Shown piece after piece: positions 44,185-54,703 of a stretch of 64,000 nucleotides of DNA. The position numbers and the translations under genes were made by a program. The first letter of the stretch is position 1. Every line of letters starts with the position of its first letter. Under the pieces are notes generated by a model. It saw only the letters and a program-made list of their open reading frames with translations, was not told where the DNA came from and made no database searches. This DNA is from Amycolatopsis taiwanensis DSM 45107 (GTDB lineage: Bacteria; Actinomycetota; Actinomycetes; Mycobacteriales; Pseudonocardiaceae), in the NCBI RefSeq assembly GCF_000519205.1, contig NZ_JAFB01000013.1, forward strand, positions 1 through 64,000. The letters run 5' to 3'.

Positions 44185-44205
44185 TTGGGGGGCCGAGCCC
44201 CCCAA
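44185..44205 (+). terminator. Terminator after tRNA-Leu
   Basis: TTGGGGGG and CCCCCCAA form an 8-bp stem with a 5-nt loop, about 60 bp after the tRNA. Confidence 0.75.
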
Positions 44206-44504
44206 ACCCCCACGGTGCGAGCTCCTGCTGACCCGGCGTGGTTTCGTTTTGTGTTGACCAGCATCGGTTGCATCGGTTGCCTCCCCTGCTTCTCTTGCCT
44301 CCCTGTTTCCCGTCTTTCGGGTGTTGTGCTGTTGATCTGTGCTGGGCGTTCCTGGTGATCGTTGTGGTGGGTGCTGGGCTGTGTGGGTGGTCTGGGCCGG
44401 GTGGCGGGTGAAGGGGGTTGGGTTGGGGGCGGGTTGGGTCATCTTGGGGGGTGAATTGGGGGTGGAATCTTGATTGATTCCAGAAAATTGGGCAGACTCT
44501 GGGC
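44206..44504. other. G/T-skewed gene-free stretch with the furA promoter region
   Basis: No gene. The plus strand from about 44220 to 44470 is strikingly poor in A and rich in G and T (runs such as GGGTTGGGTTGGGGG). The last 35 bp before furA are A/T-richer (TTGATTGATTCCAGAAAATT) and probably include the furA promoter and autoregulatory operator. Confidence 0.5.
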
Positions 44505-44936
44505 GTGCCAACGACTTCGGACTTCGAGCGCATGTTGCGCGGGGTCGCGCTGCGTGTGACGCGTCCTCGGGTCGCGGTGCTGTCCGCGGTGCACGACCAT
44601 CCACACGCCGACACCGAGTCGATCATCGGGGTCGTGCGTGCGAATCTCGGTGAGGTGTCCCACCAGGCCGTTTACGACGTGCTTCATGCACTGACGGCAG
44701 CGGGGCTGGTGCGGCGCATCCAGCCCTCCGGCTCCGTCGCGCGCTACGAGGCGCGGGTCGGGGACAACCACCACCACGTCGTGTGCCGGTCGTGCGGTGC
44801 CATCGCCGACGTCGACTGCGCCGTCGGCGAGGTGCCCTGCCTGACCGCGTCCGACGACAACGGCTTCCTGATCGAACGGGCCGAGGTCATCTACTGGGGC
44901 CTGTGCCCCGGCTGTTCCACCCAACAGAGTTCCTGA
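44505..44936 (+). CDS. furA: Fur family regulator FurA
   Basis: 143 residues: winged helix about 10-85 (ALRVTRPRVAVLSAVHDHPH, HQAVYDVLHALTAAGLVRRI) and a dimerisation domain with GDNHHHVVCRSCG (metal-binding His and CxxC) and a second Cys pair GLCPGC. It precedes katG by 34 bp, the conserved furA-katG unit in which FurA represses itself and catalase-peroxidase until oxidised. Confidence 0.95.
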   Translation: MPTTSDFERMLRGVALRVTRPRVAVLSAVHDHPHADTESIIGVVRANLGEVSHQAVYDVLHALTAAGLVRRIQPSGSVARYEARVGDNHHHVVCRSCGAIADVDCAVGEVPCLTASDDNGFLIERAEVIYWGLCPGCSTQQSS

Positions 44937-44946
44937 TCACCGCTGA

Positions 44947-47196
<2,250 letters not shown>

Positions 47197-47203
47197 TCGC
47201 CGG

Positions 47204-47237
47204 TGTCCAGGCCGGCCGCTCCCGGCCGGCCTGGACA
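47204..47237 (+). terminator. katG terminator
   Basis: TGTCCAGGCCGGCC and GGCCGGCCTGGACA form a perfect 14-bp stem with a 6-nt loop, 7 bp after the katG stop; also suited to the convergent gene. Confidence 0.9.
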
Positions 47238-47250
47238 TCCTCGCGTTGGC

Positions 47251-47604
47251 TCACAAGTTGACGCTGCCGTGGATGTTGCGGGCCTGGACCACTTTGCCCG
47301 CCGTCCCGGTCATATTGTTCGCCACCCCGCCGGTCATGTTGTTGACCACCTCGCCGCCCTCAGCGTGCTGCGCCCATTCCGCCCGCAGCTGCCGTGAGAA
47401 CTCCGGATCGCTGCGTTCAGCCACCTCCAGTCGCTCGGCCAGGGCCGTGATCGGCTCGGCTTCCTCTGGTGCCGCCTCGGCCGCTTCCAGCGCCTTCGCC
47501 GCTTCCGGGTCCTTGCTGAACCTCTTCTTGACCAGGTCGTACAGACCGGTCGCCGCCTTGGTGGCGAGTGCGGTGGCGATGGACAGCAAAATTGGTTCAG
47601 GCAT
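47251..47604 (-). CDS. Small Bell-like protein with C-terminal amyloid-signalling-like motif
   Basis: 117 residues from ATG 47604. The N-terminus is a hydrophobic/amphipathic helix (EPILLSIATALATKAATGLY) followed by a charged helical bundle to about residue 85. The C-terminal 30 residues are Asn/Gly/Val-rich and repeat-like: VVNNMTGGVANNMTG, then GKVVQARNIHGSVNL. The VQA-x-x-I-H-G core resembles the RHIM-like bacterial amyloid signalling motifs (BASS) that end Bell-domain proteins in actinobacteria. Such proteins are thought to act as membrane-targeting cell-death effectors triggered by amyloid templating. No NLR partner lies in this window. The assignment rests on pattern and needs profile confirmation. 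Confidence 0.6.
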   Translation of the reverse strand: MPEPILLSIATALATKAATGLYDLVKKRFSKDPEAAKALEAAEAAPEEAEPITALAERLEVAERSDPEFSRQLRAEWAQHAEGGEVVNNMTGGVANNMTGTAGKVVQARNIHGSVNL

Positions 47605-47687
47605 CTTTCCACCGTACGGCCAAGCGTGCGGTCTCACGAGGTCGGCTCCACGAGTTCTCATCGCGGATTCATGAGCTGAGGCACGGG

Positions 47688-48107
47688 TGGAACTGCGCGC
47701 TGGTCGACCCTCCGAAGGTCGGCGAGTCGCAGAGCAAGTTGAACGGAGCGGGCGTCAGCACCTACGGCGAGACCGGCGTGCGCTACATCTGCGACTTCAT
47801 GACTCCGTCGATGACCCTGATCGTCGGCAGGACCAAGACGGTGGAGGACTTCGCGGCGACCACCCTCAGCGCGGAAAGTCCGGGCGTGACCACGCACCGT
47901 GTTGACGGTGCGGACATTGACGTGGAGGACCACACCTACCCGAATGGGCGCGCCGAGCAGACTGCCCAGATCCTCGACCACGATCGCTACGCGTTCGTGT
48001 CCCTGCAGCTGGAGACCAAACCGGGTAGCGACCTGCCCGAGGGCTGGGACACGCAGGACACCGCACAGTTGCTCGCCGATCTCGTCCGCAGCCAGCGAGG
48101 GGACTGA
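47688..48107 (+). pseudogene. DUF3558-like lipoprotein, 5'-truncated
   Basis: The frame from about 47688 encodes CALVDPPKVGE, GVRYICDFMTPSMTLIVGR and a C-terminal DTAQLLADLVRSQ, like the mature part of actinobacterial DUF3558 lipoproteins. No signal peptide, lipobox or in-frame start lies just upstream; the only in-frame ATG (47568) is antisense inside the Bell-like gene. The 5' end seems lost. Its 3' end overlaps the vapC extension on the other strand. Confidence 0.6.
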
Positions 48108-48601
48108 TCCGAAAATCGATCGCGGTAGCGGGCGGAACGCAGCGTTTCTGCGAGCCAACGCGGCGGGCCAAGTGGGCTGCGCGAACTATGCGACGCGTTG
48201 TGCACGGGGGAAAGCACGGTCATCCCTGCGTCCGTGGCCGCGCGGGCAAGACGATCGTCGTAGGTCAGCAGCGCGGTGAGGTCGGGCTCCAGGACGCGGG
48301 CGATCGAGAGGTGGATCGCGTCGAGCGAGCGCAATGCGCGGTCCGGTTCGTTCATCGCGCTTTCGACGATGTCGTCGTCGATGTCGATGGTGTCGAAGGC
48401 GGTGAGCAGATCGCGCGCGTCGGGAAGCAGGGTGGGCATGACCCGATGAACTGTGCGCATCAGCTCGATTCGCATCAGCGCGGAACTCACCCAGGACGCG
48501 TCCGGGTTCGAGTCGTAGAAGTCCGCCAATGCGGTGGAGTGCGATTCCTCGCGAAGGAGCTTGATGGCGGTCGATGTGTCGAGGTAGTAGACGCTCACCA
48601 C
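47987..48601 (-). CDS. vapC: PIN-domain toxin VapC with abnormal C-terminal extension
   Basis: 204 residues, against the usual 125-145. The PIN domain is complete in residues 1-133: YYLDTSTAIKLL (Asp), MRIELMR (Glu), SLDAIHLSIA (Asp) and TYDDRLARAA (Asp), ending at VLSPV. After that the frame runs on for about 70 residues antisense to the DUF3558-like fragment. I infer that the original stop was lost by a deletion or frameshift. Start GTG 48601 or 48598 overlaps vapB. Confidence 0.85.
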   Translation of the reverse strand: MVSVYYLDTSTAIKLLREESHSTALADFYDSNPDASWVSSALMRIELMRTVHRVMPTLLPDARDLLTAFDTIDIDDDIVESAMNEPDRALRSLDAIHLSIARVLEPDLTALLTYDDRLARAATDAGMTVLSPVHNASHSSRSPLGPPRWLAETLRSARYRDRFSDQSPRWLRTRSASNCAVSCVSQPSGRSLPGLVSSCRDTNA

Positions 48602-48867
48602 CGCTCCTCGTCGCGCAGGCTGGTGAGCGCGTCGGTGAGTTTGTCCGTTCCGTCGCCAGCTCGCATCCGGGGGCGATATCCAGGGCGGATCGCGCGCCGC
48701 AGCCGACCTTCGTTTGCCAAGCGGGTGAGCGTCGGAGCGGGCGCTCTGTCCTGCACCGGGACGATGCGAGCGATCAACTCTCCGTGCTCGGTCACGTCGA
48801 TCGTTTCACCTTGTCGGACGCGCCCCAACACGGCCCCGGTGTTGTGCCGGAGTTCGCGAAGGCCCAC
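48595..48867 (-). CDS. vapB: Phd/YefM-type antitoxin (VapB)
   Basis: 90 residues from GTG. N-terminal GLRELRHNTGAVLGRVRQGE and VTEHGELIARIVP are the Phd/YefM DNA-binding fold; the C-terminal part is disordered and basic, for toxin binding. The stop overlaps the vapC start, as in type II toxin-antitoxin operons that repress themselves. Confidence 0.9.
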   Translation of the reverse strand: MGLRELRHNTGAVLGRVRQGETIDVTEHGELIARIVPVQDRAPAPTLTRLANEGRLRRAIRPGYRPRMRAGDGTDKLTDALTSLRDEERW

Positions 48868-48894
48868 CGAATGCGATGTGACCGGGAAGGGCCG

Positions 48895-49791
48895 CTAGGG
48901 CGTCCAGGTCGCGTTCGCGCCGCACAGCACGAGACACGGCAGGTCACCGGGAACCCGCCCGGCCAGCCACGCGGCGAAGGACGCGGCGGCGGCGGGTTCG
49001 ACGGCGAGCCGGAACTCGTCCCACAGCCGGTCCCGGGCGGCCAGGATCTCGTCGTCGCGCACCAGTACCGAGTGGACCGGATGACTGGACAGCACGGCGA
49101 ACGCCGCCAGGCCGACCCGGGTGGCGCCCAGTGCCGAGGCCGCGATCGATTCGACCTCGGCGTCCACCGGTTCTCCCGCGGCGAATGCCGCGTTCAAGCT
49201 GTTGCAGCGCTCGGGCTCGACCGCGACGGTCAGCCGTCCGTCTCCGCCCAACGCGGTGCCCGCGGCGAGCCCGCCACCGCCGGCGGCGACCGCAATCGTG
49301 TCCACGTCGGGCACGTCACGCACGATCTCGGCGGCGACGGTGGCCTGGCCCGCGATCACCACCGGATCGTCGTAGGCCTCGACATACTGGGCGCCGGGCT
49401 CGGCCGCCGCCGCACGTGCGGCGGCCGCCGCTTCGGCGTAGGTGCGGCCGGCACGGACCAGACGCGCACCCGCGGCTTCGATCCGCCGCGCCTTGTCCGG
49501 CGGCACCGTCCCCGGCACGTAAACCGTGGCGGGCAGGTCGAGGATCGCCGCCGCGGTCGCCACGCCGATCCCGTGATTGCCACCCGAGGCCGTGACGACC
49601 CGTTGCGGGCGCTCCCCGGACATCAACGCGTTGAGCGCACCGCGCAGCTTGAACGAGCCGGTCCGCTGGAGATGTTCGAGCTTGAGCACCACGGGCCGGC
49701 CCGCCACCTCGGTGCGCAGCACGGGCGTGTGCCGGACATGCGGGCGGATACGGTCTTCGGCCACGGTGACGTCGGTCAGGAGGGCTGTCAT
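48895..49791 (-). CDS. Threonine/serine dehydratase-like PLP enzyme
   Basis: About 298 residues (ATG 49791, or GTG 49800). Fold-type II PLP enzyme: LEHLQRTGSFKLRGALNAL with the Schiff-base Lys, TASGGNHGIGVATAAA for phosphate/Asn contacts, and AVAAGGGGLAAG for the glycine loop. There is no ACT regulatory domain, so it resembles catabolic threonine dehydratase or serine/threonine ammonia-lyase. The final stretch CLVLCGANA matches the family's C-terminal motif. Confidence 0.88.
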   Translation of the reverse strand: MTALLTDVTVAEDRIRPHVRHTPVLRTEVAGRPVVLKLEHLQRTGSFKLRGALNALMSGERPQRVVTASGGNHGIGVATAAAILDLPATVYVPGTVPPDKARRIEAAGARLVRAGRTYAEAAAAARAAAAEPGAQYVEAYDDPVVIAGQATVAAEIVRDVPDVDTIAVAAGGGGLAAGTALGGDGRLTVAVEPERCNSLNAAFAAGEPVDAEVESIAASALGATRVGLAAFAVLSSHPVHSVLVRDDEILAARDRLWDEFRLAVEPAAAASFAAWLAGRVPGDLPCLVLCGANATWTP

Positions 49792-49850
49792 GGCCTCCAC
49801 CTTGCCGACTCCGACCGGCTCGCTGCCAGTCGTTTAACCGGTGGGTGGTG

Positions 49851-50225
49851 CTAGTTCACACCGACGAGGTCCACCACGAACACAAGGGTTTCCCCCGGCT
49901 TGATCTTGCCGCCCGCGCCGCGGTCGCCGTAGGCGAGCTCCGGCGGAATCACCAGCTTGCGCCGGCCGCCGACCCGCATGCCGGCCACGCCCCGGTCCCA
50001 GCCCGGGATGACCCGTCCCTGGCCGAGCGGGAACCGCAGCGGCTCGCCCCGGTTCCACGACGCGTCGAACTCCTCGCCGGTCGAGTGTGAAACGCCGACG
50101 TAGTGCACGGACACGGTGTCGCCGGCCTTGGCTTCGGGACCGTCGCCGACGCTGATCTCGGTCACCTCCAGCTCCGCCGGTGGTGCGCCTGCCGGACGCT
50201 CGATCTCCGGCCGTTCCAGTGTCAT
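49851..50225 (-). CDS. FKBP-type peptidyl-prolyl isomerase
   Basis: 124 residues, a single FKBP domain: SVHYVGVSHSTGEEFDASW, PLRFPLGQGRVIPGWDRGV, GGRRKLVIPPELAYGDRG, LVFVVDLVGV. There is no signal peptide, so it is cytosolic. Confidence 0.95.
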   Translation of the reverse strand: MTLERPEIERPAGAPPAELEVTEISVGDGPEAKAGDTVSVHYVGVSHSTGEEFDASWNRGEPLRFPLGQGRVIPGWDRGVAGMRVGGRRKLVIPPELAYGDRGAGGKIKPGETLVFVVDLVGVN

Positions 50226-50373
50226 GGTCTCCTCCTCCTGTTGCTGATCTTGCGCGTCGGTGCACGGTATCGGCCATTCGCCGGTTTAGCGAACCGGACG
50301 GCGACGACGACTCGCCAAACCTGCGTAGGCTGGCCCGAGCCGGATGTTGGCCCCGACAGGAGAGGGAGAGCCG

Positions 50374-51399
50374 ATGGAACTGACGCCCCGCACGCAAGCG
50401 GTGGCCGCGGGACGTCTGACCGCGGCCGGTCAGCCACTGAACCCGCCGATCGTGCCTGCCAGCACATATGTCGCCGGAGGCCACTACTCCTACGCCCGGG
50501 AAGACGGCACGCCGACCTGGGCTGCGCTGGAGGAGGCCATCGGCGAACTGGAGGGCGGCCGGGCCACCGCGTTCGCGTCCGGCATCGCGACGGTGGCCGC
50601 GGTGCTCGACCAGTTCCCGGTCGGGACCGAGGTCGCCGTGCCGACCTACAGCTATTCGGGCACCCGCGGCCTGCTCGACCACGCGGCCCGGATGGGCCGG
50701 CTCAAGGTGCGCCGGATCGACCCGGGCGACTCCGAGGGGTGGACCGCCGCGGCCGGGCAGGTGGATCTGCTGTGGGTGGAGTCACCGACCAACCCGACCC
50801 TCGAGTTGATCGACTTCGCACCGCTTGCCGGCCAACGGGCCCGGGTCGTGGTCGACAACACGTTCGCGACCCCGTTGGGTCAGCGACCGTTGTCCCTCGG
50901 CGCGGACATCGTCGTGCACAGCGCGACGAAGCTGATCGGCGGGCACAGCGACCTCCTCCTCGGGCTCACCGTGACCGCGGACGAAACACTGGCGCGGGCG
51001 TTGCACGACGCGCGGACCCGCAACGGCGCGACCCCCGGCGCGCTCGAGGCGTGGCTCGCCCTGCGCGGCCTGCGCACGTTGCCGGTCCGTCTGGCCGAGC
51101 AGTCCCGGACCGCCGGGCTGCTCGCCGAACGCCTGGCCGAGCACCCGGCCGTGTCCCGGGTCCGGCACGCCGGCACCATGATCGCCTTCGAGTTGGCCGA
51201 CGCCGCGGCGGCGGAGAAGTTCTGTGCCGGGCTCGGCCTGATCGTGCACGCCACCAGCGTCGGCGGCGTGGAAAGCCTGGTCGAGCGCCGCGCCAAGTGG
51301 CCGGGCGACGCGCACGTTCCCCCCGGCCTGATCCGGTTCAGCGTCGGCCTGGAGGACCCCGAAGACCTGTGGCGGGACCTGGCTCAGGCACTGGCCTGA
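50374..51399 (+). CDS. Cystathionine gamma-synthase/lyase-like PLP enzyme
   Basis: 341 residues from ATG 50374 (GGAGAGGGAGAG upstream). Cys/Met metabolism PLP family: SYAREDGTPTWAALEEAIGE, DLLWVESPTNPTLELID, VVDNTFATPLGQRPLSLGAD, and the PLP Lys in VVHSATKLIGGHSD. The C-terminus RFSVGLEDPEDLWRDL is typical. It is somewhat shorter than the usual 380-390 residues. It could act as gamma-synthase or gamma-lyase. Confidence 0.9.
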   Translation: MELTPRTQAVAAGRLTAAGQPLNPPIVPASTYVAGGHYSYAREDGTPTWAALEEAIGELEGGRATAFASGIATVAAVLDQFPVGTEVAVPTYSYSGTRGLLDHAARMGRLKVRRIDPGDSEGWTAAAGQVDLLWVESPTNPTLELIDFAPLAGQRARVVVDNTFATPLGQRPLSLGADIVVHSATKLIGGHSDLLLGLTVTADETLARALHDARTRNGATPGALEAWLALRGLRTLPVRLAEQSRTAGLLAERLAEHPAVSRVRHAGTMIAFELADAAAAEKFCAGLGLIVHATSVGGVESLVERRAKWPGDAHVPPGLIRFSVGLEDPEDLWRDLAQALA

Positions 51400-51815
51400 A
51401 CCACGCTCCGGGTGAACTGCAGGCGCCCGGCCTCCAGATGCCAGCTGAGGATCCGGCGCGGGTGGATGCGGATGGCCTCGCGGCTGAAGAAGCCCGTATC
51501 GCCGTACGGGGGCTCGTGGTCGCTGAGCAGTTCGGCGTGGCCGCGGATCTCCACCCCCCGGCCCCAGCCCGGTTTCACCGCGCCCGGCTCGTCCGGCGTC
51601 ATGTCGTCGACGACGAAGGCGACCGCCGGGTTGGCCTGGATGTTGCGCCATTTCCGGCTGCCACTCAGGTTGGGGCCGGCGAGGTCGATCGTGCCGTCGT
51701 CATTGAGGACGTAGCCGGTCGGCCGGACCTGCGGTTCGTTGTCCGGGCCGACGGTGGCCAGCCGGCCCAGTGACTGTTGCCTGAGGTACTCGATTTCCTT
51801 TTCTGTGAACACCAT
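51384..51815 (-). CDS. PPOX-class F420-dependent oxidoreductase family protein
   Basis: 143 residues from ATG 51815. A split-barrel flavin/F420 fold: LGRLATVGPDNEPQVRPTGY, SGSRKWRNIQANPAVAFVV and GRGVEIRGHAELL. Actinobacterial members of this type often use F420. Its 3' end overlaps the end of the convergent PLP gene by 16 bp. Confidence 0.85.
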   Translation of the reverse strand: MVFTEKEIEYLRQQSLGRLATVGPDNEPQVRPTGYVLNDDGTIDLAGPNLSGSRKWRNIQANPAVAFVVDDMTPDEPGAVKPGWGRGVEIRGHAELLSDHEPPYGDTGFFSREAIRIHPRRILSWHLEAGRLQFTRSVVQASA

Positions 51816-51954
51816 GCAGTGACCGTAAAAGGTCCAGCGCACTGGAGGTCAATTGCCGGAACGTCGGTCGATCGAGGGATCAGGCACTAAGGACACCGAC
51901 GCGATGCTCGAAACTCTCGCCGTCTGCCTGTCACGCTGGAGGTCGAGGCCTGGC

Positions 51955-52833
51955 TCAGCCGTGGCTGGGGATTCGGGTCAGTTTGTCGGGGTTGGTGACC
52001 GAGTAGACGCCCCGCACGTGGTCGCTGTCCGGGGCGAGGTCGAGGACAAGCACGGCGAACGGTGACTCGCCGGAGAACAGCACCGCGGACGGGTCGCCGT
52101 TGACATGGCGGTACCGAACCTCGAAGTCATCGGGCACGTTCGTCCCGACGATCGCGAGCAGTTTCGCGACCGCGTCGCGACCGTGGACGGGTTGGAGACT
52201 GGTGGCCGGTCCCTTGCCGCCTCCGTCCGTCCACAGTGTCACGTCCGGAGCCAGTACATCCAGGAGAGTTTCCAGGTCCCCGCCGAGTGTGGCGGCGACG
52301 AAACGCTCGGTTGCCCGCTGCTGAACCTGGGCGTCGACCCGGTAACGGGGCCGCCGGGCGCGCACGTGCCGGCGAGCACGGTGTGCCAGTTGGCGTACCG
52401 CCTCGGGGCTGCGGCCGAGCATGTCCGCGATGTCGGTGTGCGGGTAGCCGAACGCCTCGTGCAGCACGAACACCGCGCGTTCGGCCGGGCTGAGGGTTTC
52501 CAGCACGACCAGCAGCGCCATCGAAGAGGTTTCCGAGCCCACCACCGGGTCAGGATCGTCGGTGACCAGCGGCTCGGGCAGCCACTGGCCGATGTAGGTC
52601 TCGCGGCGGCGGGCGAGGACCGCGCGGCGGGCGAGGGCTTGGTTGACCGCGATGCGCACCAGGTAGGCGCGCGGGCTTTCGACCTGGTCCCGGTTCGCCG
52701 ACGCCCACGCCAGCCAGGTCTCCTGGAGCGCGTCCTCGGTGTCGGCGACGCTGCCAAGGATGTTGTAGACGATGGAGAACAGCAGTTCGCGGTGCTCGAC
52801 GAAGGTCTGGGTGGCGGAATCGGGGTCGGTCAT
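51955..52833 (-). CDS. ECF41 (SigJ-type) RNA polymerase sigma factor
   Basis: 292 residues from ATG 52833. Region 2 (VYNILGSVADTEDALQETWL), region 4 (ERAVFVLHEAFGYPHTDIAD), then the SnoaL-like extension, with WLPEPLV, WTDGGG and NPDKL marking ECF41. It is divergent from an amidohydrolase across 177 bp. No promoter matching TGTCACA/CGTC well was found there. Confidence 0.92.
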   Translation of the reverse strand: MTDPDSATQTFVEHRELLFSIVYNILGSVADTEDALQETWLAWASANRDQVESPRAYLVRIAVNQALARRAVLARRRETYIGQWLPEPLVTDDPDPVVGSETSSMALLVVLETLSPAERAVFVLHEAFGYPHTDIADMLGRSPEAVRQLAHRARRHVRARRPRYRVDAQVQQRATERFVAATLGGDLETLLDVLAPDVTLWTDGGGKGPATSLQPVHGRDAVAKLLAIVGTNVPDDFEVRYRHVNGDPSAVLFSGESPFAVLVLDLAPDSDHVRGVYSVTNPDKLTRIPSHG

Positions 52834-53010
52834 GGCGGGTGGCTCCTTCTCCTTCAGCGCACCACACAGAGCGATCCGCCTCGCGGAACGTGACATCACA
52901 GCGGGAAAAGTGTCCGGTGTCTCCGGAAGTCACGTCGGCCGCGGCTCCTGGCCTCTTGGTTGGGACGAGCCGGGAAGGGCCCGGCTTGCCCCAGATCCGA
53001 GGAGGCAGCA

Positions 53011-54138
53011 TTGCGAACCCTGATCCGTGACGTCCGGGTGTTCGACGGTGAGCGGACCGTGGCCCGTGCCGACGTGCTCATCGATGGCGACCGCATCGCC
53101 GAGCCCGACGGCCGATCGGCCGAGGTGGTGGTGGAAGGGGCAGGAAAGACTCTGTTGCCCGGCTTGATCGACGCGCACACGCACACCTTCGACGGCAACC
53201 TCGCGCAGGCACTCACCTTCGGCGTCACGACCGAGTTGGACATGTTCAGCCTGCCGCCGAACGTTGCCAGGCAACGAAAACTGGCCGCGGAACGCGACGA
53301 CGTGGCAGACATCCGCAGCTCCGGCGTGCTCGCCACCGCTCCCGGTGGCCACCCCAGCCAGCTGATGGCCGCGCTGGCCGACGCGGCTTCCTTCGGTGAT
53401 GCCGTCGGGCCGTTCGACACCGTGGCGAGCGTGGCGGGGGCCAAGGAGTTCGTCGAGGCCCGGCTGGCCGAGAACATCGACTATCTGAAGGTGGTCGTCG
53501 ACGACGGCGCGGTACACGGCGCCGACCTGCCGGTGCTGACGCCCGACATCGTGGCTGCCCTCGTCGAGGCCGCGCACGCCGCCGGGGTGAAGGTGATCGC
53601 GCACGCGATCACCACGGGCGAGGTCGAGGTCGCGCTCGACGCGGGTGTGGACGGTCTGGCGCACGTGTGGGCGGATGCGGGGCCGAACAGTGCCGACCTG
53701 GCCGCGCGGATCGCCGCGCAAGGTGTGTTCGTGGTGAGCACCCTGGTGTACTTCGAGGTGATCAGCGACCAGGGATCGGCCGCGCCCGACCACGTGTTCG
53801 CCGACAGCGGGACCAACGCGGTCGCCGCGGCGCGCGCACTCCACCAGGCGGGTGCGGTCCTGCTGGCGGGCACGGACTCGACTCCGTTCGCGCCCGTGCA
53901 CGGCCAGAGCCTGCACCGCGAACTGGTTCTGCTGACGCAGGCGGGACTGGCCCCTGCGGAGGCACTGGCCGCGGCGACCAGCGGGCCGGCCCGCCACTTC
54001 GGCCTGGCCGACCGCGGCCGGATCGCTCCGGGTCTGCGTGCGGATCTGGTCCTGGTGGACGGGGACCCCACCCGCGACATCACCGCGACCAACTCGATCG
54101 CGGACGTCTGGCGGCGGGGCGTCCGCCAACCCCGCTGA
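53011..54138 (+). CDS. Amidohydrolase family protein (imidazolonepropionase-like)
   Basis: 375 residues from TTG 53011, chosen because GAGGAGG lies 5 nt upstream and the first residues RTLIRDVRVFDGER fit the family. Metal ligands: GLIDAHTHTF (HxH), the carboxylate/Lys region near DYLKVVVDDG, a His in VIAHAITTG, and Asp in LLAGTDSTPF. C-terminal ARHFGLADRGRIAPGLRADL is the composite small domain. It forms a probable operon with the cupin gene 12 bp later. Confidence 0.88.
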   Translation: MRTLIRDVRVFDGERTVARADVLIDGDRIAEPDGRSAEVVVEGAGKTLLPGLIDAHTHTFDGNLAQALTFGVTTELDMFSLPPNVARQRKLAAERDDVADIRSSGVLATAPGGHPSQLMAALADAASFGDAVGPFDTVASVAGAKEFVEARLAENIDYLKVVVDDGAVHGADLPVLTPDIVAALVEAAHAAGVKVIAHAITTGEVEVALDAGVDGLAHVWADAGPNSADLAARIAAQGVFVVSTLVYFEVISDQGSAAPDHVFADSGTNAVAAARALHQAGAVLLAGTDSTPFAPVHGQSLHRELVLLTQAGLAPAEALAAATSGPARHFGLADRGRIAPGLRADLVLVDGDPTRDITATNSIADVWRRGVRQPR

Positions 54139-54150
54139 AAGGACCAGACG

Positions 54151-54648
54151 ATGTCGTTGCTCAACGCCGATGGCAGCCCTGTGCTGCTGACCAGAGCCTC
54201 CGACGCCGAGATGATCGACGTGGGCGCCACGAAGATGGCACTGCTCGCAGACGCCGACACCAGCGGCGGCGTCATCAACGCGAACCGGGCGAGGATCGCA
54301 CCGGGCAGTGCTGGCGCACCGCCACACTTCCACGCCAGCTCCGCTGAGTTCTTCTTCGTGCTCGGCGGGTCCCTGCGTGCCTTGGCCGGTGACCGGGTCG
54401 TCACCCTTGACGAAGGTGACTTCCTCATGGTGCCCAGCAACATGCCGCACGCCTTCGCTGCCCCCGATGGCGTCGGAGCCGACCTGCTGATCCTCTTCAC
54501 GCCCGCCGTCGCCGAACGGTTCGAGTACTTCCGGCTCGGCGCACGTGTCCTCAAAGGCCAAGCGAGCCCACGGGAAATCCTTGACTCGCAGGACCGTTTC
54601 GACAACCACTTCATCGACAGTCCACATTGGCCTCCGAGCGGGCCGTAG
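54151..54648 (+). CDS. Cupin domain protein
   Basis: 165 residues with a single cupin barrel. Motif 1 is PPHFHASSAEFFFVLGGSL (His, His, Glu) and motif 2 EGDFLMVPSNMPHAF. The substrate is unknown. It follows the amidohydrolase closely and ends before a strong terminator. Confidence 0.88.
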   Translation: MSLLNADGSPVLLTRASDAEMIDVGATKMALLADADTSGGVINANRARIAPGSAGAPPHFHASSAEFFFVLGGSLRALAGDRVVTLDEGDFLMVPSNMPHAFAAPDGVGADLLILFTPAVAERFEYFRLGARVLKGQASPREILDSQDRFDNHFIDSPHWPPSGP

Positions 54649-54653
54649 CCGAA

Positions 54654-54688
54654 CTGGTGGTGCGCGGCTTACGGCTGCGCACCACCAG
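54654..54688. terminator. Bidirectional terminator
   Basis: CTGGTGGTGCGC and GCGCACCACCAG form a perfect 12-bp stem with an 11-nt loop between the convergent cupin and SDR genes. Confidence 0.88.
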
Positions 54689-54703
54689 GAGCGCTTGATG
54701 CGG

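Noticed and set aside
52834..53010. ECF41 promoter for the amidohydrolase
   Set aside because: TGTCCGG-N15-CGTC at about 52910-52936 matches only four of seven -35 bases, so it was not annotated.
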